64,000 nt of DNA from an uncultured Oscillospiraceae bacterium (GTDB taxonomy: Bacteria; Bacillota; Clostridia; Oscillospirales; Acutalibacteraceae), in NCBI GenBank assembly GCA_905193225.1, contig CAJJNV010000009.1, positions 11,331 through 75,330 of the forward strand, given 5' to 3'. The number at the start of each line of letters is the position of its first letter. The first letter of the stretch is position 1. Shown one piece after another: positions 8,059 to 17,528 of the stretch. Position numbers and translations under genes: made by a program. The notes under the pieces were generated by a model, which was given only the letters and a program-made list of their open reading frames with translations, was not told where the DNA came from and ran no database searches.

Positions 8059-8882
8059 AAAAAAGACGTCTTACTCTCGGAAACGTATACCTCTTTATCG
8101 CCTTTTTGCTTATGTATGCGCCCATAATCGTGCTTGTGGTATTTTCCTTTAACAAGGGCGCGTCGACCAGCGTTTTTACAGGCTTTTCGTTTAAATGGTA
8201 TTCCTCTCTTTTTGCCGATGAGGAAACCATGTCGGCTTTAAAAAACACCCTGCTTCTTGCGGGACTTTCGGCCGTTATATCCACCGTTATCGGAACGGCG
8301 GCGGCGGTGGGAATATCCTATATGAAAAAGTGGCAGCAAAAGGCGGTAAATTTCATAACCAACATTCCTATGATGAATCCCGACATAGTGACCGGTGTGT
8401 CAATGCTTCTGCTGTTTGTGTTTGCCGGCACCCTTATGGGACTTGATGTTTTGGGATTCTGGACGCTGCTTATTGCCCACATCACCTTTAACATTCCTTA
8501 TGTTATTTTGTCGGTTCAGCCGGTGCTGGGACGGATAGATCCACACCTTTCCGAAGCGGCAAGAGATCTCGGCTGTACCCCGGTTTCGGCATTTTTCAAG
8601 GTGGTTCTGCCATCCATAAGCTCGGGAATTATAACCGGATTTATGATGGCCTTTACCCTCTCGGTAGACGATTTTGTCATCAGCGTGTTCACAAGCGGTT
8701 CTTCCTTTATGACATTGCCGCTGCACATATATTCCATGACAAAAAAGCCCGTCAGACCGAGTATGAACGCCCTTGCAACCCTGCTTTTCGTTACGGTATT
8801 TGTACTTCTTGTGGCCATTAACATATACAGCTCCCGCAACGAAAAGAAGGACAGAAAAAAGGCGGGGAGGGCGAAGGTATGA
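8055..8882 (+). CDS. potC: Polyamine ABC transporter permease PotC
   Basis: The second permease subunit, 275 aa, six helices. The EAA loop is EAARDLGCTPVSAFFKV. The start ATG at 8055 overlaps the potB stop by ATGA and gives the usual N-terminus (MKKRRLTLGNVYL); an in-frame upstream start at 8001 would only add residues overlapping potB. The stop overlaps potD by ATGA in the same way. Confidence 0.93.
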   Translation: MKKRRLTLGNVYLFIAFLLMYAPIIVLVVFSFNKGASTSVFTGFSFKWYSSLFADEETMSALKNTLLLAGLSAVISTVIGTAAAVGISYMKKWQQKAVNFITNIPMMNPDIVTGVSMLLLFVFAGTLMGLDVLGFWTLLIAHITFNIPYVILSVQPVLGRIDPHLSEAARDLGCTPVSAFFKVVLPSISSGIITGFMMAFTLSVDDFVISVFTSGSSFMTLPLHIYSMTKKPVRPSMNALATLLFVTVFVLLVAINIYSSRNEKKDRKKAGRAKV

Positions 8883-10192
8883 AAAATTCACTCTCTTTAA
8901 AAAAATTTCTTGCCCTTTTTGCGGCGCTTACAGTGTTTTGTCTGTCTCTTTGTTCCTGTACTCCCGCCGATGACGAGGATGACGAAACGGCCGAGGATGT
9001 AAATTACAGCGGCGCCGTGCTCAACGTTTACAACTGGGGCGTTTATATGGACGACGGCAAAGGCGAGGACGGCGACGGAAGTTATATCGACGAGGAAACC
9101 ACAATGAACGTCAACGCCGCCTTTGAGCAGTATTATAAGGAAACCTACGGCGAGGAAATAAAGGTGCAATACACCACTTACGAAAACAACGAGGCCATGT
9201 ATGCCAAGCTTTCGGCCGGCGGTGCCAATTATGATATTGTGGTGCCCTCCGATTATATGATAAACCGCATGATAAAAGAAGGAATGCTCGAAAAGCTTGA
9301 GTTTTCAAACATTCCAAACTACCAAAATATCGACGACCAGTTTAAGGACGGCTCGTGGCAGTATGATCCCACGGGAGAATACTCGGTCACATATACCTGG
9401 GGCACGGTAGGCATTGTTTACGACGCCAATGTCGTCACCGATGAGGTAAACTCCTTCGACATTCTTTGGGACGAAAAATATGCCGGAAAGATACTTATGA
9501 TGAACAACCCCCGCGATACCTTTGCCGTGGCGCTGGCCAAAAACGGAAAGAGCCTTAATTCGGCAAATCCCGACGACTGGGAGCAGGCATATGAGGATCT
9601 CGAGCGGCAAAAGCCCCTTGTTCAGGCCTATGTAACCGACGAATGCTTTGAAAAAATGCAGAACGGAGAGGCCTCCCTTGCCCCTGCATATTGCGGAGAC
9701 TTTCTCATTATGGAGGGCGATACCGCCGAGGGCATCGACCTGCGCTTTGCACCTCTGCAGAATCAAAACGCCAACAAGTTCTGCGATGCCTTTTGTATTC
9801 CCAAAGGGGCCAAAAACAAGCTGGCCGCCGAGCGGTACATTGATTTTATGTGCACATACGCTCCCGCCCTTGCCAACGCCCATTACACCGGATATTCAAG
9901 CCCCAACAAGCTTGTACAGCACAGCGATGAATACTATTACAAGGACGATGAGCTGGTATACCCCTCCGAGCAATTGCTCGATAAATACGAGGAATTTCGC
10001 TGGCTTCCCGAGGATATACAGTCGCTTATGGACGAGCGATGGAACGACCTTAAAAAGGTGGAAATAGGCAAAGGACCCTATATAGCCATTGCCATCGTTG
10101 CGGTTGTGCTTATTCTGGCCTTTGTGTTCAGAAGGGTCAAAACGGTAAGGACCCAAAAGCTTTTCGAAGAATTTGAGCAAAGCAAAAATTAA
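8879..10192 (+). CDS. potD: Polyamine-binding lipoprotein PotD with an added C-terminal transmembrane helix
   Basis: The substrate-binding protein of the importer, 437 aa. The signal peptide ends in a lipobox (SLCSC), so Cys 27 would be lipidated. The mature region has periplasmic-binding-protein type II features: NVYNWGVYMDD early, YDIVVPSDYMINRM, and TWGTVGIVYD. Unusually, the last 45 residues hold a hydrophobic helix (IAIAIVAVVLILAFVF) followed by a basic stop-transfer segment (RRVKTVRTQK). Typical PotD proteins end without a membrane segment, so this one would be anchored at both ends. It is coupled to potC by ATGA and followed by a strong terminator. Confidence 0.9.
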   Translation: MKNSLSLKKFLALFAALTVFCLSLCSCTPADDEDDETAEDVNYSGAVLNVYNWGVYMDDGKGEDGDGSYIDEETTMNVNAAFEQYYKETYGEEIKVQYTTYENNEAMYAKLSAGGANYDIVVPSDYMINRMIKEGMLEKLEFSNIPNYQNIDDQFKDGSWQYDPTGEYSVTYTWGTVGIVYDANVVTDEVNSFDILWDEKYAGKILMMNNPRDTFAVALAKNGKSLNSANPDDWEQAYEDLERQKPLVQAYVTDECFEKMQNGEASLAPAYCGDFLIMEGDTAEGIDLRFAPLQNQNANKFCDAFCIPKGAKNKLAAERYIDFMCTYAPALANAHYTGYSSPNKLVQHSDEYYYKDDELVYPSEQLLDKYEEFRWLPEDIQSLMDERWNDLKKVEIGKGPYIAIAIVAVVLILAFVFRRVKTVRTQKLFEEFEQSKN

Positions 10193-10234
10193 ACGAATTA
10201 AAACCGATTAAAATTAAACAATCAATAGGAATAA

Positions 10235-10280
10235 ACACAAAGCCCGATTTGCATTAAAGCAAATCGGGCTTTGTGTTTTT
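10235..10280 (+). terminator. Intrinsic terminator of potABCD
   Basis: A perfect 18-bp stem (10235-10252 with 10259-10276), a 6-nt loop and a T-tract to 10280. It is also close to the 3' end of the convergent LRR-dockerin gene. Confidence 0.9.
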
Positions 10281-10438
10281 ATAGTCTGTCAAAGTGAATT
10301 TGTTGAAGTAGAATTGTCAAAGAAAAACCGCAAAGTAAAGCTGTACAGTAAAACCGCAAAATCAAGTTTTCAAAAGCGAAGCTTCGGACGGTCGGAAAGA
10401 CCGGCTTTTATAAGTCGGTTTTTATGTTGGTTTCTGTA

Positions 10439-13400
10439 TTACATTTGGTCGGCGGGGAATGAGGCTCTTAGTCCCACCGAAAACTGCAGTATATACAATG
10501 CGTCGGTGACCGTGACGGCGCCGTCGGCATCAATATCGGCTCTTGTAAATTGATCGTCGGTGAGGGTTCTTGTTTTTACATATGCCTGAAGGGCCATAAG
10601 TGCATCAGAGACTTCGATTTTGCCGTTGTTGTCAACGTCTCCGTAATAAGAAGAGGGAGCGGCGGAATTAACATATATTCTAAGCTCGCAGCGGCGGCAG
10701 TAGTGAACATAATCGAAAACGCCGTAGCCCACATAGGAGGGATCGTCGAGCTTTGAAATAACCCAGTCGTGGCCCAAAGCGGGAGTAAAGCTTGCCTGTG
10801 ACATGACCTTGCCGCAGGAGGCGCAGTGACTTCCGCCGGTGTGCCCTTTGGAGCAGCAGGAGGCCTCAAGAGATGCGTCGGGAACCTCCTTGTGCTGTCC
10901 CGTTGCGCCCTTTCTGTCGCTTATTTCGGTGTACCCGCAAATTGTGCAGGTCTTAAGGGTATATCCTTCGGAAACGCAGGTGGGGGAGAGGGTGTCCGAT
11001 ACAAAGGAATGGCTCGTGCAGGCACTTTCATCTCCTTCGCGGAAGGTGAATCCGTTGAGGGTCGCATAGCTTTCGGCCTCGCTTCCCTTTGCGCCGGTTA
11101 TGATAAAGCCGTCAATGGTTAAAATCCCGCCGAAAGGATTATCGGGATCGGGAGGATAATAGCCGATTGCCTGACTGCCGATAAATGTTACGCTTTCGGG
11201 AACGGTCATGCCCTTGCCCTTGCCGTAGGTGAAGAACGCGCCGTTTTCGAGATACCGAAGTCCGTTGTTTAAATGAGCAGCCTCAAGAGCGCCGCTTGAA
11301 AAGGCGTTGTCGCCGATATAGCGCACGCTGTCGGGCAGATTTATTGTCTTGCAGCCGTGGTTGTTAAAGGCCATTGTGTCTATGATTACCGCCCCGCCGA
11401 GGTCGATTGACGTCAGCTTTTCACAGCCCCAGAATGCATAATAATCAACGAGCCTGCAGCTTTCGGGAAGCACGACTCCCACAAGACCGGGTGTTTCAAA
11501 GTTGGCCATGTTGTGGGGTGTCATTTCCATTTGGTCGGTAATGTATGCTCCCGCCACCGCCACGGTGCCTTCCTTTATAACGAGGGTGGTGTTTTCGGGC
11601 ACCTTGCCTTTATAGCAATATGCCACCTTGCCGAAATAAACCGGGCCGTCGGGCTGATTGTAATACCAGCCTGTGGCGGCTAAAGAATCGTGCTCGGTCC
11701 AGGTGACCGACTGCTCAAGCTCGCCAAGGTCGTTAAGCGAGCCGCAGGCGGAAAATGCACCGGATCCGAGGATCTTGACATTTTTTCCTCCCTTTACGGT
11801 TTTAAGAGCCGTACAGCCTGAAAATGCCGCGCCCTCAATGGCCACAAGGCTGTCGGGCAGGGTGACCTCGGTCAAAAGGTTCGAGGAGGAAAGAGCGCCT
11901 TCGCCCAGTACGCGGATGTTACCGAGATTTATGGTGCGAAGATTTTCACCGCCGATTGCGCCAAGCTCAAGAACATCGTCGGGAATTGTAATGTTTTCAA
12001 GAGCGTCGCAACCGCCAAAGGCGTTGAGATAAGGATTGCCCTTCGGGATATTGACGGTTTTGAGTTTTTTTAGATAGGAAAAGGAGGCGTCGGCAACGGT
12101 GCAGGTCTGCGGCAACTTTGCCGAAACGAGATTTGTAAGTCCCTTCACCTCGATATAATTAACGCTCTCGGGAACATTAAGCTCGGTCAGACTGTCGCCG
12201 CCGTTTATTATGAGGGTCTCGAGCCCGTCGGGAAGATTGAGCCTTTTAAGGCCGTCGCAGTCATATTCTAAATATACCGTTTTGGTGCCGGGGCGGATGG
12301 TCAGCTCCTCGGGATAGTTGCTGTAATCGTTGTCGATTATGCCGAGAAAAACGCTTCCGTAGTAAAGCTCATAGTCTTCGGGAAGGGTATTATACCATTT
12401 TGAGTCGTAAAAAACATTATCGGCTTTTACAACGGAGGAGGGAATGTTGACCTGCGAAATGTTTTCGCAATATTCGAATGCACATTCGCCCAGCTCCTCT
12501 AAACCCTCGGGAAGAAGTGCCGAGGTAAGTGCCGTACAGTCGGCAAATGCGTTGTCTCCGATACGCTTAAGCCCCTCGTTAAAGTTGACCGTTTCAAGCT
12601 TTTCACAGTCGGAAAAGGCGGTGCCGTCGATCTGTTCAAGGGTTTTTGGGAAGGAAACGCTTTTAAGCTCTTTGCACTCCCAAAATGCGTATTGACCGAT
12701 GTATTTAACCCCTTCGGGAATGGTCACCCCGGTTATTTCGCAGCCTCTGAAAATGTTTTTTCCGATAGCCGTTACGCCGCTCGGAATGACAGGGGTTTTG
12801 CTTTCGCCCTTATATGCCAGCAAAATGTTTTTCCATATAAAGAAATCGGATGTGCTGTCGTCCCAAAACCAGTCGTTATACAGATCATTGATATATTTTG
12901 CAAAGCCCTCGCTGAATGAACTGTTTACGGCACCAAAGGCGTTAGGATGAATGTATGTGTTGTCTCCGCCGAAGGTTACATTTTCAAGGGAATTGCAGCT
13001 TTCAAAGGCACCTTTGGCTATTTGCTCAAGTCCTGCCGGAAAGTGAATGCTTTTCAGTGCACCGCAGCCGGAAAAAGCATACTCGCCTATTGTCTTTAGG
13101 CTTTCGGGAAGCACGATCTCCTCAAGCGCTGAATGAACTTTGGTGTAATATCCGTCCTCAAAGGCTGCGTCGGCGATGTATGTGACCGTCTCGGGCAGGA
13201 TGACCTTTTTAAGGCCGGGACTGTGGTTGCCGTATTGATATACCGTGTGGAAATCCTTTATCCCGACCACCTTAAAGCCGTCGATGTAAGAGGGGACGGT
13301 CAGCTCGGATTCATAGCCTTCATAGGCGGTTATCTCTATCGTGTCGAAGGTGACAAAACGGTAGCTCAGCCCATAGGGCACATCGTCGGAAGGAACCTCG

Positions 13401-13519
13401 CCGTTTGCGGGAACATCGGCCAAGCCCGAAAGGGGCATTGCCGCCGCCGCCAAAATTGCCGACAGGGCAAGGCAGATAAGCTTGCCGAAAAGATTCTTGG
13501 TCTTTTTCAATTTCTTCAC
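10439..13519 (-). CDS. Large LRR_5 (BspA-like) surface protein with C-terminal type I dockerin
   Basis: A secreted protein of 1026 aa. The signal peptide occupies about residues 1-35. About 800 residues of BspA/TpLRR-like leucine-rich repeats follow (repeats such as IGEYAFSGCGALKSIHFP). A Cys-rich module at about 845-955 has CTIC, CASC and CRRC pairs that resemble small zinc ribbons. The last 70 residues form a dockerin with two calcium loops, GDVDNNGKIEVSDAL and DIDADGAVTVTDAL. LRR_5 proteins usually act in adhesion, and the dockerin would dock the protein to a cohesin such as the one at 43017. Start choice: GTG at 13519 abuts AAGGA, whereas TTG at 13510 has AAGGAG at an 8-nt spacing and may be the true start. 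Confidence 0.85.
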   Translation of the reverse strand: MKKLKKTKNLFGKLICLALSAILAAAAMPLSGLADVPANGEVPSDDVPYGLSYRFVTFDTIEITAYEGYESELTVPSYIDGFKVVGIKDFHTVYQYGNHSPGLKKVILPETVTYIADAAFEDGYYTKVHSALEEIVLPESLKTIGEYAFSGCGALKSIHFPAGLEQIAKGAFESCNSLENVTFGGDNTYIHPNAFGAVNSSFSEGFAKYINDLYNDWFWDDSTSDFFIWKNILLAYKGESKTPVIPSGVTAIGKNIFRGCEITGVTIPEGVKYIGQYAFWECKELKSVSFPKTLEQIDGTAFSDCEKLETVNFNEGLKRIGDNAFADCTALTSALLPEGLEELGECAFEYCENISQVNIPSSVVKADNVFYDSKWYNTLPEDYELYYGSVFLGIIDNDYSNYPEELTIRPGTKTVYLEYDCDGLKRLNLPDGLETLIINGGDSLTELNVPESVNYIEVKGLTNLVSAKLPQTCTVADASFSYLKKLKTVNIPKGNPYLNAFGGCDALENITIPDDVLELGAIGGENLRTINLGNIRVLGEGALSSSNLLTEVTLPDSLVAIEGAAFSGCTALKTVKGGKNVKILGSGAFSACGSLNDLGELEQSVTWTEHDSLAATGWYYNQPDGPVYFGKVAYCYKGKVPENTTLVIKEGTVAVAGAYITDQMEMTPHNMANFETPGLVGVVLPESCRLVDYYAFWGCEKLTSIDLGGAVIIDTMAFNNHGCKTINLPDSVRYIGDNAFSSGALEAAHLNNGLRYLENGAFFTYGKGKGMTVPESVTFIGSQAIGYYPPDPDNPFGGILTIDGFIITGAKGSEAESYATLNGFTFREGDESACTSHSFVSDTLSPTCVSEGYTLKTCTICGYTEISDRKGATGQHKEVPDASLEASCCSKGHTGGSHCASCGKVMSQASFTPALGHDWVISKLDDPSYVGYGVFDYVHYCRRCELRIYVNSAAPSSYYGDVDNNGKIEVSDALMALQAYVKTRTLTDDQFTRADIDADGAVTVTDALYILQFSVGLRASFPADQM

Positions 13520-14081
13520 TCCTTAATTGCAATATGCTTTCCCCGCTTGAAACATAAGGTTTAGCCGACAGTAATTGATTTCGTTGATAGTGGTCAGCCC
13601 GCCGCTCAATCCTGCACATGGCTTTGGTGTGCGCCGATAAACCGGCGGCAGCCGTACCGTGCAGATTTGCTCGCCGTGCGCGCCGATGAATGTGCACCGA
13701 TTAGCTGCGGCAGTCACGAAACGCCGCGTTCCTTTCCAAAACGGGGACGGGTTAAAAACTGTTCCAAACTTACTTTACAGTATTTTCGCAAAAAAATAAA
13801 GCCCTTTTCCAGAAACGGCAATTGACAAATCGGAAAATCTCTTTTCTATATCCTTTTTCCGTAGCTTTTTGGCGATTTAAAAATCATCCCTGTTGTCGTG
13901 TAAAGAATTTTTAATGACAATACAGAAATAAAACCGGTTTTCCGATTTTGCTAAAAAAGAATTATGCTATAACAAAATCAGCCTGCCCTTCAGCGTTCCG
14001 TTAATGTTCCTTTTAACATCCTTTTTAATATATTCTGTCCTGTTTGGCATCCGGTTTAAATCCGTTTTTTCGGCAGCACAT
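13520..14081. other. Intergenic, AT-rich stretch without a recognised gene
   Basis: No supported ORF lies here. A TATAAT (14177-14182) further right on the + strand has a -35-like TTGACG 22 bp upstream, too far for a normal promoter. Nothing else was recognised apart from the leftward terminator at 14082-14128. Confidence 0.5.
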
Positions 14082-14128
14082 AAAGAAAAATCCGCCCGCA
14101 GCCAAGGTATTACCCTTTAGCTGCGGGC
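14082..14128 (-). terminator. Intrinsic terminator of the CE2-type dockerin gene
   Basis: GCTGCGGGC and GCCCGCAGC form a 9-bp stem (14094-14102, 14120-14128). Read leftward, it is followed by GGATTTTTCTTTA. It lies about 160 nt downstream of the gene's stop. Confidence 0.75.
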
Positions 14129-14286
14129 AAGAATTTTAAAATAATATATTGACGCAGGTCAAAGAAATAAAATGTGTATAATAGATACGGCCGCCTTTTA
14201 AAGCGATTAGAGCGATAAAGGTAATTCCGCACGGAAAAAGGAAATAAGCGAAACCGTACGATGCTCAAGCATCGGTTGTTTAAACC

Positions 14287-16662
14287 TTATTCCTCGACCG
14301 GAAAGCTTTCGCGCATCTTGACCGCGAACTGGAGAATAAGCAGGGCGTCTTTGGCCTCGATTACATCGTTTCCGTCCACGTCGGCCGCGATTTTCTGCAC
14401 GTCGGTGGGATTTTCTATCAGCTTAACCGCCATCTGAAGAGCCATAAGGGCATCCTTTACCGTTATCTCACCGTCCGAGTTGATATCGCCGTACATTACA
14501 TCCGAAACATCGGCCGAAACCATAACGCTGCCCTCGGGCATAACGAAGGAATAGACCCCGTCCTTTTCGGTAAATTCAACCGCTGTTCCGTGGCTTGTCA
14601 CCTTAACGTTCTCGGCCTTGCCCGAAACGGTGAAGCTGACGGTGCTGCCTATAAGGGCATAATCGTCCGAAAGGTGGATCTTGTCGGTGTTTTCCTTTGT
14701 TGGATCGGTATAAACCTCTCTGAGCACGCCGTCCCAACCAAGCTTATCCTTAATAACGCTGATGACCTGATTTGCGGCCTTCTGATGCATCTGCATGGAA
14801 GGATGCCCCGAGCCGCCCTGCTGATCGTAGAAGCGGAGGTCGACATATGTAAATCTGTCGTCACCGGTGGCGGCATAGGCGTCTGCAGCAGCCTTGGAGC
14901 AATCGCGGAAGTCGCCTGTGTTAAGGGAAAATGCATAAATAATATATGCATTGGGATTTGCAAGGCGTACCTGGCAAAGGAAATTCTTCATAACCTCGGC
15001 AAAGTGGGTTCTTGTTTCCTCGGTCTTGGGCTTTGTCCAAACGTCGTTGTCGCCCATATTAACAATGACAATGTCGTTGTCGGCTCCGGCGAAGTCATAG
15101 AACTGCAGCGAATCGGGATTGGGCGTGTTTTCGGGATGGTATACGTCAAACTGGGTATAGCTGCCGTCCTCGTTCTGAAGAGGCCTGCCGGCGCCGTCCA
15201 CAAGGGCGGTGTTCCAGTAATCGGTAAAGAAATATGTGTTGGTGTAGAATTCGGGAGTGCCGACATCGGGCTGAGGAGTGGCCTCGGTGTATGCGCCGCA
15301 GCGGGCGGTGATGGTGTATTCTGCGCCGAAAGCATCGGCAATGTAGCTTGCATAGGAAACGGTGGCATCCTGGGTCTCGGGAGTGTAAGCTTTTCTGATG
15401 GCCATATTGCCGTATCCGGTTATGTTGGAGTCGCCGATGACCTCAATGCGGCGGGTGGATTTCTTTTGGGGAGTGAGAAATTTTCCGTCGGTTTTAAGGT
15501 CGGTCATAACAATTTCCTTGTTAAGACAAACCTCGTTTCTTCTGAGCACGGTCACCGTGTGTATGCCCTCGGGCAGATTCTCGGCCAAAACATATTCCTT
15601 TTTGGCGTCGATGAGCTGGTGGGGGCAGCGGGAATTGTAATCGGCAAGGGATTCCTCCATGGAGAAGGTGGCCTCCTGGGTGGTGGGAAGATAATCGCAG
15701 TTAAAGTCGTACATATTGCGGTCGTTGTCGATGTACATATTTATGTATGAATGGTTGCCGGGACTGCCGTATTCCCCGGGACGGCCGGTGAGGGTGTACA
15801 TATCGGCGGTCAGTCTTGTGCCGTAAAATCTGACGGTAAATCCGCTGGCCGAATAGGTTATGTGCAGCTCGTCGTTCTCGTAGAAGGTGCGGCCGTGGGT
15901 GGTGATTATGTCGTCGAATTTTCCCTTTGTTAAGTTTTTGCTCATAAAGCTTTCAAGGGAGGTGCGAATGGCGTCGGCATCGCGCAATGTAAGCTCGTCA
16001 TTTTGGGCGCGCTCGATGTATCTTAAAAAGCTTGTTTTCTGGGTACTCGAAAAAACCGATGTGTCAAAAGTCTTTGCCTTTTCAATGGTGGTATTAAGGG
16101 CCGAGCGGTCGGTAAGCTCGGTAGTCTTGGAAAGGCAGATGTCGTCAAGCTTTACGGTAACCTTATCGGTGGATTTAATGTTAAATTCAACCGAGTTTAT
16201 CTCGTCCACCGAGGGTATTGCCACCTTGAGACTGACAAGCATCTTGTTCCATCCGTTTTTAAGGCCGGAAAAGACCGACTTTTGCGACTGGAATTTCTGG
16301 ATTTTGTTCTTGTAGATTATGACCCTGCTGTCACTTGAAATAAGATCGGCATTGTCAACGTAAAGCCAAAATTCGAGAAATCCTGCGTTTTTAATTCCTC
16401 CTTCATAGGTAATGCCGGTGAAATTAAGATTGATGCTCATATCCCGGCCGACAAAGCTGTAACAGCCCTCGCCCTCCATAAAGTCTGCCGAATCGAGGGA
16501 GCGGATGGCACCGGTATATTCCCAATCGGAAAAATAACCTTCGGCGGCCGAAAGCTGTCTGTGGGAAGGAGGGGTAGCCTCGCCGTCGTCGGCAAAGGCC
16601 GAAAAGGCAAAGCTGGTCAACAATAGTGCGATACATAAAATTATGCAAAGCGATTTTTTCAT
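14287..16662 (-). CDS. Secreted CE2-like SGNH/GDSL esterase with N-terminal beta-sandwich module and C-terminal dockerin
   Basis: A protein of 791 aa with a signal peptide (cleavage near residue 24). An N-terminal beta-sandwich, CBM-like region spans about 30-175, a helical spacer follows, and then a jelly-roll and SGNH hydrolase pair as in carbohydrate esterase family 2 (about 245-660). SGNH blocks are visible: VIGDSNITGYG with the nucleophile Ser, IVNMGDNDVW, and GSGHPSMQM with the His; the third catalytic residue is not obvious, as CE2 enzymes can lack it. The dockerin has loops GDINSDGEITVKDAL and DVDGNDVIEAKDAL at the C-terminus. The expected role is deacetylation of plant polysaccharides such as acetylated xylan or mannan at the cell surface. 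AGGA precedes the ATG. Confidence 0.8.
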   Translation of the reverse strand: MKKSLCIILCIALLLTSFAFSAFADDGEATPPSHRQLSAAEGYFSDWEYTGAIRSLDSADFMEGEGCYSFVGRDMSINLNFTGITYEGGIKNAGFLEFWLYVDNADLISSDSRVIIYKNKIQKFQSQKSVFSGLKNGWNKMLVSLKVAIPSVDEINSVEFNIKSTDKVTVKLDDICLSKTTELTDRSALNTTIEKAKTFDTSVFSSTQKTSFLRYIERAQNDELTLRDADAIRTSLESFMSKNLTKGKFDDIITTHGRTFYENDELHITYSASGFTVRFYGTRLTADMYTLTGRPGEYGSPGNHSYINMYIDNDRNMYDFNCDYLPTTQEATFSMEESLADYNSRCPHQLIDAKKEYVLAENLPEGIHTVTVLRRNEVCLNKEIVMTDLKTDGKFLTPQKKSTRRIEVIGDSNITGYGNMAIRKAYTPETQDATVSYASYIADAFGAEYTITARCGAYTEATPQPDVGTPEFYTNTYFFTDYWNTALVDGAGRPLQNEDGSYTQFDVYHPENTPNPDSLQFYDFAGADNDIVIVNMGDNDVWTKPKTEETRTHFAEVMKNFLCQVRLANPNAYIIYAFSLNTGDFRDCSKAAADAYAATGDDRFTYVDLRFYDQQGGSGHPSMQMHQKAANQVISVIKDKLGWDGVLREVYTDPTKENTDKIHLSDDYALIGSTVSFTVSGKAENVKVTSHGTAVEFTEKDGVYSFVMPEGSVMVSADVSDVMYGDINSDGEITVKDALMALQMAVKLIENPTDVQKIAADVDGNDVIEAKDALLILQFAVKMRESFPVEE

Positions 16663-16803
16663 TTTCCTATCATCCTTTGATAAAGCGCCTGCGGCGGCGG
16701 GGACAAAAGCACAAAATGAGCAAAACCGTCACAAAGGAGTTGCGAAAACAACACCCAAAAGGAAGACTTTGAAACCTGCTTTTGCCTCGACTTTCGCATA
16801 GGG

Positions 16804-16866
16804 CGAAAAAAACCGCCGGGCGGCGCAAAATTTACAAAAACATTTTACCACAAACGCCCGACGGTT
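16804..16866 (-). terminator. Intrinsic terminator of the XRE gene (leftward)
   Basis: AACCGCCGGGCG (16811-16822) pairs with CGCCCGACGGTT (16855-16866) over 12 bp with one G-U. Read leftward it ends in GGCGG followed by seven T residues. It lies about 150 nt past the XRE stop. The rest of 16663-17013 holds no other recognised feature. Confidence 0.65.
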
Positions 16867-17013
16867 TAAAGAGGCTTAATATACAAATTTATATACAAAA
16901 AATTGGCTAAACCGACAAGTGCCCCGCCGTGTTCGGGGAGCCTTGATTTAACCGACAGGATTTTTCTGTGGTTTTCCGTCCGCAGAACAAGTGAAAGGGC
17001 GGTGTGACGGCAT

Positions 17014-17352
17014 TTATATTTTGCCTTTTCGGAATTTTAAAATCGCCTTTCCCTGTTCCAAAAATAGCTCTCGGTCACTGCTTTGCAGTTGACGAAACAC
17101 CCTTAAAAGCTCGGCTTCTCGGTCGTTTTCGGCCCCGTCAGCTTTAACATCGTCAGTAAAACTTCCCAAAAGATAATCGGCCGAAACACCGAAATATTTT
17201 GCGATCATAACGAGGGTCTGAAAATCCGGCTCGCTTGTGCCCTGAACATATCCGCCGAAGGTGGAAACGGGTATATGAAGCTCATTTGCAAGCCCTTTTT
17301 GTGTGAGGTCGTTTTCTTCGATAAGCAATCGAAGCTTTTCCGAAAAAGTCAT
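17014..17352 (-). CDS. XRE-family helix-turn-helix transcriptional regulator
   Basis: A protein of 112 aa with a Cro/C1-type HTH at residues 6-62 (DLTQKGLANELHIPVSTFGG is helix-turn-helix; SADYLLG is the typical domain end). A charged helical tail of 50 residues has no recognised ligand domain. It is transcribed divergently from the lipoprotein gene at 17529, and a TCTCGT-N5-ACGAGA palindrome lies between them, so it probably represses that promoter and perhaps its own. The target role is inferred from the arrangement. Confidence 0.85.
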   Translation of the reverse strand: MTFSEKLRLLIEENDLTQKGLANELHIPVSTFGGYVQGTSEPDFQTLVMIAKYFGVSADYLLGSFTDDVKADGAENDREAELLRVFRQLQSSDRELFLEQGKAILKFRKGKI

Positions 17353-17398
17353 TTCATCAACTCCATTCTCGTTAATTTTAATTCAAATAGTAATTTTG

Positions 17399-17415
17399 TC
17401 TCGTAAAAAACGAGA
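17399..17415. promoter_or_regulatory. Palindromic candidate operator for the XRE regulator
   Basis: TCTCGT-AAAAA-ACGAGA lies in the divergent intergenic region. An outer pair, TTTTGTC (17394-17400) and GACAAAA (17423-17429), adds further symmetry. It sits just upstream of the -35 of the rightward promoter. Confidence 0.5.
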
Positions 17416-17420
17416 TAATC

Positions 17421-17449
17421 GTGACAAAACGAAAAACAAGTTGTAGAAT
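17421..17449 (+). promoter_or_regulatory. Promoter for the lipoprotein gene at 17529
   Basis: GTGACA (17421-17426) and TAGAAT (17444-17449) are separated by 17 bp. Both hexamers are slightly off consensus. Confidence 0.45.
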
Positions 17450-17528
17450 ATGGATAAACTGTCCGATGCAGGCAGGCCCATGGGACAGACTTTTTTAAAT
17501 TTAGGGGAAATACAGAAGGAGAGAGTTC

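Noticed and set aside
14149..14182. TTGACG and TATAAT as a rightward promoter
   Set aside because: The spacing is 22 bp, too long for sigma-A, and no gene follows.
14590..15750. A 386-aa plus-strand frame opposite the CE2-type gene
   Set aside because: It has no domain, is antisense to a clear SGNH-dockerin gene, and its composition is typical of a shadow frame.
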